Notes under the pieces: model-generated
What the model was told of the DNA's origin: nothing
Database searches by the model: none
The model's input: only the letters and a program-made list of their open reading frames with translations
Position numbers and translations under genes: made by a program
In this document: positions 13,219 to 25,600 of the stretch, piece after piece
Layout of the letters: every line of letters begins with the position of its first letter
Position numbering within the stretch: position 1 is the stretch's first letter
Origin: Ursus arctos
Lineage: Eukaryota; Chordata; Mammalia; Carnivora; Ursidae
Reading direction: 5' to 3'
DNA: 64,000 bases
Assembly: GCF_023065955.2 (NCBI RefSeq)
Contig: NW_026623100.1
Coordinates: forward strand, 14,547,001 to 14,611,000

Positions 13219-13876
13219 TGTTAGAAGAAACAAAGGTCTGTCCCCCTTAACCTACACCTACTTTATGTTCCCAAGGGAAATGGGAAGAGATAAAAACCTC
13301 CGGTTGAGAAGGACCAAGCAAGAATACAATAATCACTCACAAATTACCCTTGGAGCACACCTCCTCAGCTAAGAGGAAGCGAAATCTGAAAGTGAAGGTA
13401 ATCAGGATATATCACCCCCAAATTTGCCACTTTGACAGAATAATTATTTTAAGCTGAAGGAATCTGAGAAACAGCAGGTGGGGAAGGACTCTCTAGCCCC
13501 TCTTCCCCCTTGAAGTAGGTCATAAGACTCTCATGTCAGAGCTGTCTTCCCTGTATTTGAGGAAAGTAGCATCCTTACCTTTGAAGATGGAGGAATTCCT
13601 AAGTTTCCCTAGTTTACTACCCTAAGCTCGTACCCTTTTTGTCCTATCATGTTTTTCCACAACTTTCCACTCTTCATCAAACCTAGTATAAAAACACTCA
13701 GCCTTAACCATTTCTTTGGGTCTTCATTCCCTCATGAAGGCTCATGTGTCACATAAAACTTACATGAAATAGATGTGCATACTTTTCTCTGTTAATCTGT
13801 TTTTGTCAGTTTAATTTTCAGACCCAGCCAGGGACTTTCTAAGAAAGTCAAAGAAAAAAGTTTTCTCTCCCCAACA
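13219..13876 (+). mobile_element. ERVL-type solo LTR
   Basis: A segment of about 658 bp bounded by TG and CA. It has a TATA box (TATAAAAA, 13687-13694), then TTGGGTCTTCATTCCCTCA, a degenerate polyadenylation region (ATGAAATAGATG) and the marker TCTGTTAATCTGTTTTTGTC, followed by AGACCCAGCCAGGGAC. That 3' motif is shared by several ERV class III LTRs. There is no flanking internal gag or pol sequence and no second copy nearby, so it is a solo LTR formed by recombination. Boundaries are approximate and no convincing target duplication was seen. The subfamily is not assigned. Confidence 0.7.
13687..13694 (+). promoter_or_regulatory. TATA box of the LTR
   Basis: TATAAAAA sits about 190 bp before the LTR 3' boundary, the usual place for the LTR core promoter. 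It points along the plus strand, antisense to SRBD1. Activity is unknown. Confidence 0.45.
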
Positions 13877-14346
13877 AAACCAAGAAATCAAGCTCTACCT
13901 TCAAATTCTTTCCTTCCTGGTCATGCCACCACTCATCTATAACACTTAACCCATAGCTCCAGCAAGGTCTTATCTACAGGACAGCACACCAGAAGTGGTG
14001 GAGAGATCTTCTCATTCTTCCTCCACATTCTTCATCATATAAACTATGTGAGACCAAAGCTGATCCCTCAGTGATTACTTCGTATCAGCCTCTGAGATTT
14101 CTGGACCAAAAACTGCCTAGTTATACAACAGGGGCTAGTTTACCCTTAAAAATCCACTCCTCCAGAATGCTTTCTTAAAGAAATGACCAGTTGAAATAGT
14201 TTCAACATAGCATTGAGACAAATTTAGTTTATGCTGAATTCTAAAACATTTAGAAGTGGAAGAGGATGGGAAATTCGGGAAGTATTCTATTCCACTACCT
14301 TAATAAAAAACTATTTGAGGGTCCACAAAGAACAAAATCTGGCTGG

Positions 14347-14458
14347 CTTGATCACTGAGTCTCATGCTCCTTCTGGAACATGAGGGCTTGCATGAGGTCT
14401 TTGAGGGTATTCCGACTCCAATACTGTATGATGCACGATTTGGGGAAATTCTTGAATG
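14347..14458 (-). other. Exon-like segment, possible alternative terminal exon
   Basis: On the minus strand a pyrimidine-rich CTGTTTTTTTAG precedes 112 bases that are open in one frame for 35 codons and end at a TGA stop. The frame reads FKNFPKSCIIQYWSRNTLKD and then LMQALMFQKEHETQ. Spliced from SRBD1 exon E the phase would select a different frame, also open for about 32 codons. I do not recognise the peptide and it does not resemble the Tex C-terminus. It could be an alternative SRBD1 last exon, a relic or chance. Confidence 0.25.
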
Positions 14459-14654
14459 CTAAAAAAACAGATGAAAATGTATTAATCTGAATATAAACTC
14501 AGTTTTGTTCAGAAGTTTTTTGCTATTGTCTCCATCTTTTCCAAATGAACAAAGATAAAAGATTAAATTAAGAGTGTTAAAAATAGGCAAGTTTATTCCC
14601 TTGAGTCAAACTTTCCAGAAACACCTACCATATTTAAACAATAGAGAGGTAAAA

Positions 14655-14850
14655 AAGCATGTGTGCTGGAAATAGCATGAGATTTAAGATCAGATAACCT
14701 GGACCTAAGTCCCCATTCCACTAAGTCTTCAATCCATACTGGCCTGTAGTCCAGTTTCCTCCCCTATAAAATGCAAATACTTAACAACAGGGGCTTCCTG
14801 TTAGAAATAAATAAGAATGGGTGTAAAAGTACTTGAAAGCAGTAGTAAAC
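14655..14850 (-). mobile_element. MIR element
   Basis: The order AGATCAGATAACCTGGACC, CAGTTTCCTCCCCTATAAAA, TGCAAATACTTAACA, then GTAAAAGTACTTGAAAGC follows the MIR core in its inverted orientation. It is strongly diverged, as expected for this mammalian-wide tRNA-SINE. Confidence 0.7.
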
Positions 14851-16105
14851 CCATGGATAGTATTACAAAAAAGTCTGAATTAAAGAATTTACCAAAATCT
14901 ACTTTTTTTTCACCTATAAGAAAAGGACATCATGATTTAAGTTAGAAATACGTGTTATAACACAAAATGATTTACTATAAAGTAAAAATATAATCCAAGT
15001 AAAACTCCTAAAGTCAGTATTTGAAGGCAAGTTCCCTGATTTTTGACTGAAGTGACCCTTCTTCTACAAACAAATTGAAATTCTTACTGAGAGTAATTCC
15101 CAGATCATGAAGTCACATTCTACAAAGCAATGACCTACTGACAAAGCAAATAAGCAGGAATAATTTGTTGTGGTGAGGTAGCATCTTGGCTAATCAGCGG
15201 TACTAAATAATACAAGCATAATTTCACAAGGAAACGTGTATGAATCTCAAAAAACACGTAAGAAAATTTATGCAGCAACTCATGAAAGAAAAGGAAAAAG
15301 AAAAGGTTATTTTACTGCCATAAATTATTTCCTAAAATGCAAAAACACCATTCAGAAACACATCCCAACACAAATAATTTAACTACGACTTGGTTTAGCT
15401 AGCTTTTGAGCTAAAATTAGGCAGAAAAACAATTTTCTTACATCCCTACATAATCCATGACTGGAATAAAAACAAATACACGTCACACTTCTGGACCCTG
15501 TTCAGCAATAAAATGGAATGGGGGATGTTGGAACTGTCTGAGACCTTCTGGCTCCATCACTATAGAAATCAATGAATAGTCTGACTCAGGGTTTCCAGAG
15601 GAAATATCTATTTTCATCACAGTCTCTCTCAAAGTGTTCCAATTCTCATTTATACCATTTTTTAAATTACTAACAACTTCCTTACACCTCCAAATTTTAT
15701 AGCACTAACAATTTTCAAAGCATTTTCAACCCAGAACTCCAAGTCTGTCTTAGATTATGAACAGCTATGACAGACCATATTCTTTACCAAATATCTTTAT
15801 TTGGTCCTTTTATCACTGGATGTCACTCTTTCATTTTAAAAGGAATTTCTGAATTATCTGTATCTAATATTTCTTCTAATATTTCTGTATTTCTGTATGA
15901 GAAAACATACTACTGAGCAATATGACTGAGACACTTGGAAACTAACAATACTTTAAACTCAAGAACATCAAATTTGGTGAGAATCTGGGAATAAGAGAGA
16001 GTAGATGAGATGATATCCTATGGACATGAAGTGCAGAGGCACTTCTGAATGAAATGGGACTTCTTATGAGTTACTTAGTAGTAGCACTTACAGGGTCCAA
16101 CACCG
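14851..16105. other. Unrecognised intronic sequence
   Basis: AT-rich, without nameable repeats or exons. A short internal duplication, TCTAATATTTCT then TCTAATATTTCTG, occurs near 15865-15890. Confidence 0.4.
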
Positions 16106-16310
16106 TCGTGCTACAATATGTATTAGTTTTCTTTAATCATCACAACCCTGTTGTTATCCCATACAACAGCTGATAGAACTGAGGTACAGACAGGTTGGGC
16201 AATTTGCTGATGTTTATACAACTAGTCAGTGGCAGAGTTACAATAAGAACTCATAGTGTGACCTAAGAGCCCATATTCTCAACCACTATTTTGAGCTATG
16301 TCCTATATTC
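16106..16310 (+). mobile_element. MIR element (first of a tandem pair)
   Basis: It contains TCATCACAACCCTGTTGTTA, GAACTGAGGTACAGACAGG, CAACTAGTCAGTGGCAGAGT and a 3' part AAGAGCCCATATTCTCAACC. This is the MIR layout in sense orientation. A second MIR follows immediately. Confidence 0.8.
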
Positions 16311-16510
16311 AGCACAATGCAGATATCTCATTAATCTTCATATTTCTGAGAGGCAGATATTATTCTAATTTTACTAATTAGAAAATTGAAGCTCAGAATA
16401 AAGAAACTTTCCCAAAGTCAGACAGCTAGCAAGGAGCAGAGCTGAGGTTCAAACTTGAGACTGTAGGACTCTGAAGTCTATGCTCCTAGACCTAGCACTA
16501 GACATTTACC
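16311..16510 (+). mobile_element. MIR element (second of a tandem pair)
   Basis: It contains GATATCTCATTAATCTTCAT, GAAAATTGAAGCTCAGAA, AAGTCAGACAGCTAGCAAGG and CTGAGGTTCAAACTTGAGAC, in the same orientation as the MIR before it. Confidence 0.8.
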
Positions 16511-16685
16511 TACTAAAGAGACAGAGACCCCTCCACCACCACAACCTCTCACCAATCATAGTGACACTTATTTCTCCTCCTCTGGCTCTTCTTTGCAATA
16601 CAGACTCTTCAAGGAATCTACTGAATATTTAACTAATTATCCACAATACCTCCCAACTTCCTTGAGCACTTGCTAGGAGACTTAT

Positions 16686-19050
16686 TTTGATGAAGTCCAA
16701 TTTATCTTCTTTTTTCTTCTGTTGCTCATGCTTTTGGGGGTAATATGTAAGAGTCCTCTGCCAAATTCAAGGTCAAGAAGATTTATTCCTATGTTTTCTT
16801 CTAAGAGTTTCATAGTTATAGCTTTCATATTCAAGTCTTTGGTCCATTTTAAATTAATTTGGGTATATGCCATAAGGTAAGAGTTGAATTTCATTCTTTT
16901 GCATGTGGCTATCCACGTGTGCCACCAACATACGTTGAAAAGACTACTCTTTCCCCATTGAATGATCTTGGCACTCTTGCTGAAAACAGTTGGTCAAAGA
17001 AATGAAGGTTTATCTAAGGACTCTCAGCTCTATTCCATTGATTTATATATCTATCCTTGTGCCACTTACCACATTGTCTTGGTTTTACAGTAAGTTTTGA
17101 AATCAGAAAATGTGAGTCTTTCTTCCACTTTGTTCTTTTTCAAGGTTGTTTTGGCTATTCAGGATCCTTTGCAATTCCGTATGAATTTTCTGTCAATTTC
17201 TACAAAGAAGGTAGCTGAGATTCTGATAGGGATTGCACTGAATAAGTACATCAGCCTGGGAAATACTGCCATTTTAACAGTATGTCTTTCAATCCATGAA
17301 CTTGTGAGGTCTTTCCATTATTTAAATCTTCTGAATTTTCTTTCAATAATGTTTTATAGTTTTCAGAGTAAGTTTTATATTTCTTTTGTTAAATTCATTG
17401 CTAGGTATTTTATTCTTCTGGATGTTATTATAAATGAAATTTTTGTACTTCATTTTCGGATTGTTCAAGTGTATAGCAATATAATTGGCAAGTGGCAAAT
17501 GCCAAGTGGCAAGACCACTTGGTCTGGTATCTGGCAACCCTGCTGAACATTTTAATTAGTTGAACAGGATTTTTTTAGTATATTTTATAGTATTTTCTAC
17601 ATATAAGATCATGTCATCTCCGAACAGAGATAGTTTTATTTCTTCTTTTCCCAGCTGGATATTGTTTATTTTATTTTAGTTATTTTTTGCCTAACTGCCC
17701 TTGCTGGAACCCAATACAATGTTGAATAGAAGTGGTCAGAATAGAATCCTTATCTTGTTCCTCATCTTAGGGAAAACTATCCAGTCTTTCACCATTAACT
17801 GTGATGTTAGCTGTGAGTTTTTTCACTCGCCATTTATCAGGCTGAGGAAGTTCTCCTAATCTTTGTTTTCATGGTGTTATTATCATGAAAAGATGTTAGA
17901 TTTTGTCAAATGCTTTTTCTGTGTCTACTGAGGTGATCATATGAATTTTATTTTTTATTCTGTTGATATGATCTATTACATTAACTGATTTTTGTATGTT
18001 TTTAACTAACCTTACATTCTTGGGATAAGTCTCTCTTGGTCGTGGTGTGTTGTTTTATAGGTTCCTAGATTTGGTTTGTCAGTATGTCATTCAGAATTTT
18101 TACATTCATATTCATAACTGATACTGGTCCGTAATTTTCTTGGTCTGGTTTTGGCATCAGGGTAATACTGGCCTCACAGAATAAGTTCAGAAGTGTTCCT
18201 CCTGTGTTTTAGAGGAATGTGTGAGGAATTAGTATGGTTGTCTGTTCGTTTTAATAGGTGGTAGAATTCAGTGGTAAAGCCATCTGGACCTGGTTTTTCT
18301 TTGTGGTTAGTTTTGGGTTTCTTTTTTAATACTAATTCACTATCCTTATTTGTTATAGGTCTATTCAGATAATCTATTTCTTCTTGAGTCATTTTTATAG
18401 TTTGTGTCTTTTCAGGATTTGTCCATTGCATCTAAATTATCTAATTTATTGGTATACAATTTTTATTATTATTCCTTTAAAATCATTTTTATTTTTGTAA
18501 GGTCAGTACTAATGTCCTCTTTTCCATTTCTAATTTTAGGGATTTTAGTCTTCTCTTTTTTTCTTGGTGAGTCTAGTTAATGTCTTTTCCATGTTGTTGA
18601 TACTTCCTAAGAATCTCAGAATTTTGATTTCATTGCATTTCTGTTTTTCTCTTCTATATTTCATCAATTTATGTTCTAGTCTTTATTATTTCCTTTCTTA
18701 CTATTTTCTACCTCCTGTTTTAAGTTTAGTTTGCTTTTCTTTATTCAGTGTCATGTGGAAGGTTTTTAATTTGAGGCTTCTTTTTCAACAAAGGCATTTA
18801 CAGCTATAAGCATTCCTCCCAACACTCCTTTAGCTGTATCTCATAAATTGGTATGTCTTTATTCTCACTCAATGTGTTTTCTAATTTTTTAAATTTCTTC
18901 TTTGATTATTTAGGATTAATAACTTAGTATTGTCCAATTTTCATATATTTGCGAATTTCCCAAATTTCTTTCTAATTTCTATTTTCATTCTATTGTGCTT
19001 ATAGAACATACTTTGTATTGCTTGTATCCTCTTTTATTTGTTTATCACCA
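16686..19050 (-). mobile_element. Old L1M ORF2 fragment, antisense
   Basis: About 2.4 kb of antisense L1 ORF2. It starts TTTGATGAAGTCCAATTTAT and passes GGTCCATTTTAAATTAATTT, CCATTGATTTATATATCTAT, the RT region and TTTTTCTTGGTGAG. On the minus strand a fragment at 18431-18174 still reads MTQEEIDYLNRPIT and PGPDGFTTEFYHLL, which is the conserved N-terminal RT motif of L1 ORF2p. Everything else is broken by stops and frameshifts. It contains an unusual short palindromic insertion at 17490-17535. Confidence 0.92.
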
Positions 19051-19064
19051 TCACTGCTTTCAAT

Positions 19065-19512
19065 TTTGTCTTTCTTGTGGTAAAGTATTCATAACATATT
19101 GTTAATCATTTTAACCATTCATAAGTGTAAAATTCAGTGGCATTAAATACATGAAAAATATTGTTAAATGTTTAACAATCAACAGTGTCTATATCCAGAA
19201 CTTCATCAGATCCAACCAAAACTTTATGCCCATTAAATAATAATTTACCCTACCATCTTTCCTCCCACTCCTCCTTCTGTTAGCCTTTATTCCCTTTTTG
19301 TCATTATAAAGATCGCCTATTGTAGGTACCTTATACAAGTGGACTCATGCAATATTTGTCTTGTGTCTGGCTTCCTTATGTACTTTTTGGCTATTTGTAT
19401 CTCTTCTTTGGAGAAATGTCTATTCAAGTCCTTTATTCACTTGTTAATTAGGTTGTCTGGCTTTCTGGTACAGAGTTGTGGGAGTTCTTTACATAAAATT
19501 CTGGACCCAGCA
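19065..19512 (-). mobile_element. Second L1M 3'-end fragment, antisense
   Basis: The segment runs from GGTAAAGTATTCATAACAT through TAAGTGTAAAATTCAGTGGC, TAGCCTTTATTCCC and GGCTATTTGTATCTCTTC to GTGGGAGTTCTTTACATAAA. It is the antisense 3' end of an old L1. It repeats regions that should lie 5' of the preceding fragment in this orientation, so it is a separate insertion. Confidence 0.8.
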
Positions 19513-20485
19513 CCTTCTTCTGCTGCTCTCTAGATCTCTGTAGGTTTTTGGCTGCATCCTGGTGGTAAATGTGGAGATCTTCTAGCTGTCATCAAAGATG
19601 CCAAAAACAAACTGCTTTTTGGCAGTTTGTGTGAACAGGTGTGAATCCACTTTCTCACAAGGCATCCTGGGCTAAAGGAGTATCTCTTCCAGATGCTCTT
19701 CAGTGAAACCAGATTCAGAACTTGAGCAGATATACTCCTGCAGTCATATGCCCGATTTGAACCAGCAACAGCACGGAAGTACCACTGAGGCCACAGGGCC
19801 TGCTGCTGCTGCCTCTGCACTGCTCACTGCTGGCTGCTTGATGGGCCCTCTTTGACATCTGGAAATGCTTTCTTTTGACTAGTAATTGCCTGGGATATAA
19901 TTTTCCATTCTTTCACTTTTGTCATTTCTGCGTCTCATGTTTTAGATATACTTTTTTAAACATGAAGAGCAACTTTATAAGGTTGTTGCAAGGATTAAAT
20001 GAGTTAATGTATGAAAGTATTTAAAAGATTGCACCACTGCTATCTAAGAGAGGCAAATTCCACCCTCCCTGAAGAAAAACACATTAAATCCAGGCATCCA
20101 AGATTCTAGAGTTAAAAGTCCAGGGAAAATGAATACACAATTTAAAAAAAAATCATATAATGCATGTGCCTAAGTCAGCAGAAGTAACAAAATTTGGTTT
20201 TGAACCAGCAAACACACAGGTGTTGGAATTATCAGACGAAGAATATAGTGTAGAGTATACAGTGGGGGAGATGGAGCACAATGAAAATGTGCTTAATCGA
20301 AGATAACCTTGTAAATTCCTTAAATGGCCACCTGGAAGTACAACAGGCCAGATGAACTTTTTTTCCTTTTTTCCTTTGGTAAAGGCCTTCTCTTCCCTGA
20401 GCTAACAAAGCCAAAGTCCAGTTTGAAAGGGGCAGGGTGTGAGGTAAGGTGGTGGTATGAGCAAAGGGGTAGCCGCATTGTACAG
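19513..20485. other. Mostly unrecognised; weak MIR and L1 5'UTR traces
   Basis: A MIR-like scrap (AAGGTTGTTGCAAGGATTAA, ATGAGTTAATG) lies at about 19978-20030 in inverted orientation. The stretch around 20100-20250, with GGTGTTGGAATTATCAGACG, resembles an old L1 5'UTR. The rest is not identified. Confidence 0.45.
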
Positions 20486-20489
20486 GCAA

Positions 20490-20728
20490 GGACCGTTATA
20501 CCAACATTTACTGATTATATATTATGTGCTAAGCACCATTCTAAGTATTTTTAAGTGTATCACTCCACTTCATCTTCACCAGATCCTCAGGTAGATAATA
20601 TTATCATTCCCACTTTTAGAGACGAAGAGATCAAAAGATTAAGTGATTTGACTACACTCACTGTAGCACTAAGGGCTGAAGCTATTATTTGAACCTGGCT
20701 CCACAGACTGTTCTCTTAACTATAAAGG
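20490..20728 (+). mobile_element. MIR element
   Basis: A nearly complete MIR: ACATTTACTGATTATATATT, GTGCTAAGCACCATTCTAAG, CACTTTTAGAGACGAAGAG, TTGACTACACTCACTGTAGC, GAACCTGGCTCC and TTCTCTTAACTATAAAGG, in sense order. Confidence 0.85.
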
Positions 20729-22388
20729 TAGAAAAAGAAACCCACCCAAGTTCAAAGAACAAATATTCCAATTTAACTAGCATATAAGAATTTCTGATAT
20801 CTGAAAATACCTGTTTTGAGAGGAAAGGGCATTTAAGTGGAATCCACTGAAAACAGGAACCACAATTTCACTACAAATAATAGAAGCAGATCAGAGGAAG
20901 ATTTAAATGTGATTACCTTGAAAAATAAAACAAAATATTGAAAATGGACTTATTTTAGCTATCATTTAATAAAACAGAGGTTTACAAATTATAACTTGGT
21001 GCTAATTCCTATAAGGAATGCCAATTTATATGATTCCTTAATGAATGGCATCAGTGGCATAACGTAAAGAACTAGACTTAGATTACAAGTGCTTGAATGA
21101 TGAACACCACGCCTTGGGTTGAGAAGGGAATATCAAGAGATTATCTTGGAAATGTAGCTTAAGGCCAGCTCCTGAAAGGCTCAAACTCTCAAAGGAAGAA
21201 GAATGGCAAAAGGAGACACTGAAGGAAAGAAATAGTAGAAACATTTCAGAGGGAGAATCAACAGTATATGACAGCAGTTTGAATGGAGTATATAGCTGAG
21301 TAAGAAATAAAAGATTATCAATTTTGTGCCCAATGGAATTGCTAGCAAAGTAGAGGCTTACAGAAAAACAGAAACACATGAAGAAAAATTGTTTTAGGAG
21401 CCAAAGCATGGAGTTAAATTTGGTTGAATCTGAGGCACCAGAGGGATACTCAAATGACTGGCAGCAAGCCACTGAAACTTGAGTCCAGTTCTCCCGCGAG
21501 AGCTTCAAACTAAGGATGTACATTTAGAACCCACAGATGCAAAAGATGAAGCCTCACAAGTGGATGGAGAAATTATCAAAGAGAAGAAGATATATTAGAG
21601 AAGAAAAAGGGAATGAAGAAAATACTTGGAGCACTAAGTTGAAGAGCAAAGAAGAGGTGTAAGGGTGCACAGAAAAAAGAGTTATGAGAAGTAGAAATTA
21701 GATTATTCAAAAGCGGTAGGAGAAACAGCTGTATATGAAACTGAAAAGGAGTTCAGATGAGCTGGACCAAACAGTAAATGAAAACCATTGCTTCTGTGTA
21801 AAAACAAATAAAGGATGCTGTGCTTACACTGGATTTTGGAGACAAACTTTCCCCCAAGTTATTAAATTCAACAAGACAGACCTATTTTACATTTTCCCAC
21901 TTAACACTAAGCTGTCACTTCTAAGGAAAGGTAGCCAGAAGGAGAAGATGACCCCCCCCCAAAAAAAAAGCCAGTAAGAAAATGAAGAAGAGTAGAAGTA
22001 AATAAAACCTGAAAGATCTAAGATACTTCAAAAGCCCAACATGCTACCGGGAGATTCTCCAGTCAGCGTCTTTTATCCACTTCTCATACTTCTCTGCCAA
22101 AAACCATGAATGAGAAAAATATCAGGTCTCAAATCTGAAAATTTAAGCAGGGGTCTCTAACATCCTTCCAGTCTTTCTACACCCAACAAAATTTATTAAA
22201 ACAGAAAAAAACCTGATCTCTTGGTAAAAATTTTACTTACTACTTTTCCCACCAGTCAAAACCACCTAAAGGTAGCATTTCATATTTAGAATGAGATACA
22301 GAATCTTCTAAAGAGCTTGACAGGTAAAAGCCCCCCAGTAAAGAAGTAGAGGTAAGAAAGAAAAAAGATATCTGGGTTCCTCTTATAT
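20729..22388. other. Unrecognised intronic sequence
   Basis: Purine-rich on the plus strand from about 21100 to 22000, giving a 146-codon open stretch on the minus strand at 21523-21083. Neither that nor the 80-codon stretch at 21735 has a recognisable domain. A hidden old LINE is possible. Confidence 0.35.
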
Positions 22389-22400
22389 AACCAGTGAATT

Positions 22401-22604
22401 TTATTTTTTTAAGTTTTTTTTAAAGATTTTATTTATTTGAGAGAGAGACTGAGTGAGAGAGAGTGAGCATGAGTGGGGTGGGAGGAGAGGGAGAAGCAAA
22501 CTCCCCACTGAGCAGGGAGCCTGATGTGGGGCTCAATCCTGGGACTCCAGGATCATGACCTAAGCTGAAGGCAGACACAGCCAACTGAGCCACCCAGGCA
22601 CCCC
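22401..22604 (-). mobile_element. Can-SINE
   Basis: An inverted copy: AAAGATTTTATTTATTTGAG tail, GAGCAGGGAGCCTGATGTGG body and CTGAGCCACCCAGGCACCCC head. Target duplications AACCAGTGAATT (22389-22400) and AACCGGTGAATT (22605-22616) differ by one base. Confidence 0.93.
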
Positions 22605-22616
22605 AACCGGTGAATT

Positions 22617-25600
22617 CTAATTCAAAATAAGCCTAGAACCTGGAAGGAAATCATTGACCCTTAGAAATCAGAGCATATGATCTAAATAGAAATGCACATC
22701 TTCAAAGTATTACTTATACACTGAAGACAGAACAGAAGCTTCTTCACGTCTGTATTCCTCCTCAAAGTTTTAGCCTTTTGGCCACACCAACATCTGAATT
22801 CAGAGCCAAGAGACATCTGCAATATATTACTGAGTGTAACTTAAAATAGTAAGTAGAACGTGACAATGGCAATGGTGACAGCGTCAGGATGGAACCATTG
22901 AACTGTCTGAATTCAAACCTTTTGGGAGTTGGGAGGGTAGTCTATCGCAGTTCTTGCGGTCCCTTGTATTCCTAGATTCACGAAAATCATTCTGTTGAGA
23001 GGAAAAATAGAATGCTTTGAAGAATAAGAGGAATTTTAGGTAAATAGGGTAACTAAGGAAACATAAAAAAAATCAGTCGAAAACATACCAATCAACTGTA
23101 AGCTGGTGACTCATTTGCAAGCTCAACTTGCTTATCACTAATTGATAAATATCACTTATAATCCTTGACTCTGTTGATCCTTTCAATCAAGCTTTAGACT
23201 AACTTATAGTTAATATGTTTGAATGATTAAATATACAATATTAGGGCTAATTCATGTGCTTTAACTACACTGACTCTAAGTTAGCTAGGATACACAAAAC
23301 CTCAGAATTAAGGGGAAAAAATAAAAGGCATGCATCACTATGCCAACCAAAGGACTCCACAATACTCTGCCTCACGAAAGCTAAAATGCTTGTAAGGTAA
23401 GATTGTGATGACTTTTTAGGCAGTATCATGCCTCTCTGTCTCCCAATTCCCTAGGACTATGATGAGTCATATCAAATTCTTAAAGGAACATATCTTCTAT
23501 GCAAAAAATGATGTTGTTAATTGTGAAGGGGGAAAGGAAAACGTGGCATGAATGGAAAGGTACACATCTTCGAGCCTTCATTCTACTACTGATTTCCTAA
23601 TATCCACCCCTCTCAACCCTTGGTCACTCTTCCTAATGCCAGGGGTGAGCCATATGCGGTGCACAGCAGTGTCAGCAAGAAGTTCTGCATTTCCTGTATC
23701 AGAAAACGGGCAAGATGTTCCTCTTCTACCCCCTTCCTTAATCACAGACTCAAATGCCAAATAAGTTGCATACGCTGCTCATTCCCCACATAAATTGAGC
23801 CATCTGTCGTGAGGAGACCTCTATAGCTCTGTAGCATTATGTTGACAGTGAGAAAGGCTGTTACCAAACTCCCCTGTGTTGGTTATTCTGTTGGTTTCTT
23901 ATACTTTACAGGCCAAAGATTTTGGTTCAATAAATCGCAAGATCAGGTCTGGGTTGAAATTTATTTTCCTGCCATATATGAATAAAATGTTAAGTAGGTA
24001 AGTGCAAACAAAATTACAGAGTATCAAGAGAATACGCTATTTTTAAAGCATTTTAATACTATACAGATACATTTTAACAAATACCAATTACAAAAAGTTT
24101 TTATTACAATAGATTTTAAAAGACTTCTATAAGTCAAGATTAAGTAATTTGAAAACAAAGTATAAATTCGAAAGCAAATTTCATTTTCTAAAACATTCTG
24201 AGATTTCTATTTTTCACTATTTAGATTAAGATAGTTCTGCAGTAAAGATGTTAGAAATAGATCCACAGATAATCCTTGTGATAATATCTGAAAAGCAAAA
24301 TGCTTTTAAACAATTTTTTCTTAAGTAGAGAGAAACATCCAACAAATGTTTGTGAAACAAAGAAGGAATCAGTTTCAAAACTGAGCTACAAGAATTCTGC
24401 CCCCATATATTTAGCCCAGAACAGAGAAAATAGTCTCTAAAACACGCATTTACAGGAAAATAAATATTCTACAATGCACATGGCAAACCTTGTCTGAGTC
24501 CTGTTTCCTTTGTTCTTCTTAAGACTTAGTTTCCCACATTACTATGTTTAAAAGCTTTTTCTCAGATGGCTCAGTAAAGAATAAACAGGCTGTGAAGTTA
24601 AACTGGTTAAACAATCTCTGAATTAGATACTGACTGTGCCTTCTATTCTGTCTTTCACGGAGGTTTGATGAATTTTCTCTGGCCACCCTCTTCAATCTCC
24701 TTACAATCACGATGAGTGCCTCCTCAACTCTACTCGTAAGCGCCACCTTGGACTAAAGATTCCCCAACCCAAAGAAAAACACAGAAACAAACCATCTAGG
24801 GAGGAGCACAGTTGAAAAAGAATATGTTCTTAACGTCTCATTTACTCCCTTCTCTAGCTAACTATTGCCACCCAACCACCACCACGCCAGCCACCATCAT
24901 CATAACCAGCCCCCCACCCCAAAGACTTGAAACAACTGCTTTAAATTTCTTTTAGTGCAGCAAGCAATAGCTTGTAAAAGGATGCAAACCAGCTGAAACA
25001 TTTGACAGACAGTGTTAAATACCAGGGAATTCCTATCAACCATTTTACTTTAAAAGGTACTTTGATGTTGGCTATCTTTCATGTACCTCTTTCATGGCAC
25101 ATTAATAAAGAAAACGGAGCTGAAGTAAATCAAGTCCCAAGGTCACATCTAGAATTACAGCACTGTAGGTACCTGATGAAATACGGATTAATGCTGCATG
25201 AGTAGTGAATAAATAAAAGCACCTCTGCCCACCAATCAGGCAAGTTTTACAAGTGCTTCTGAACTTTATTCTGCAACTAGACCTGAGACATCTTTAATCC
25301 CCCATGCCCCCGAAACCTAATTATCATAATGTGAACCCAAATGTTAGGGTCCCTTCAAAATGCAAGTGCTGTGAAGCAGAAAAGTAATGGGAATTAAGCT
25401 GGGTGTAACCTTAGAAATGTACGGATGTGGGGGAACTTGAAAGTGGTATTTCAATAAGTTAGAAGAGCATAATACAAAGATTTAGCCACATAAAATACAT
25501 TAGACTCAAAAGGTTCCTCCCTCAAAAACAAAAGCAACAAAAAAAACCAAACTATATAAAACACAAATAAGTTGGATTCAAAAACTATTTGTAAGTACAA

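Noticed and set aside
21083..21523. 146-codon minus-strand open frame
   Set aside because: Phe/Ser/Leu-rich with no domain. It overlies purine-rich plus-strand sequence, with no exon signals or recognised homology.
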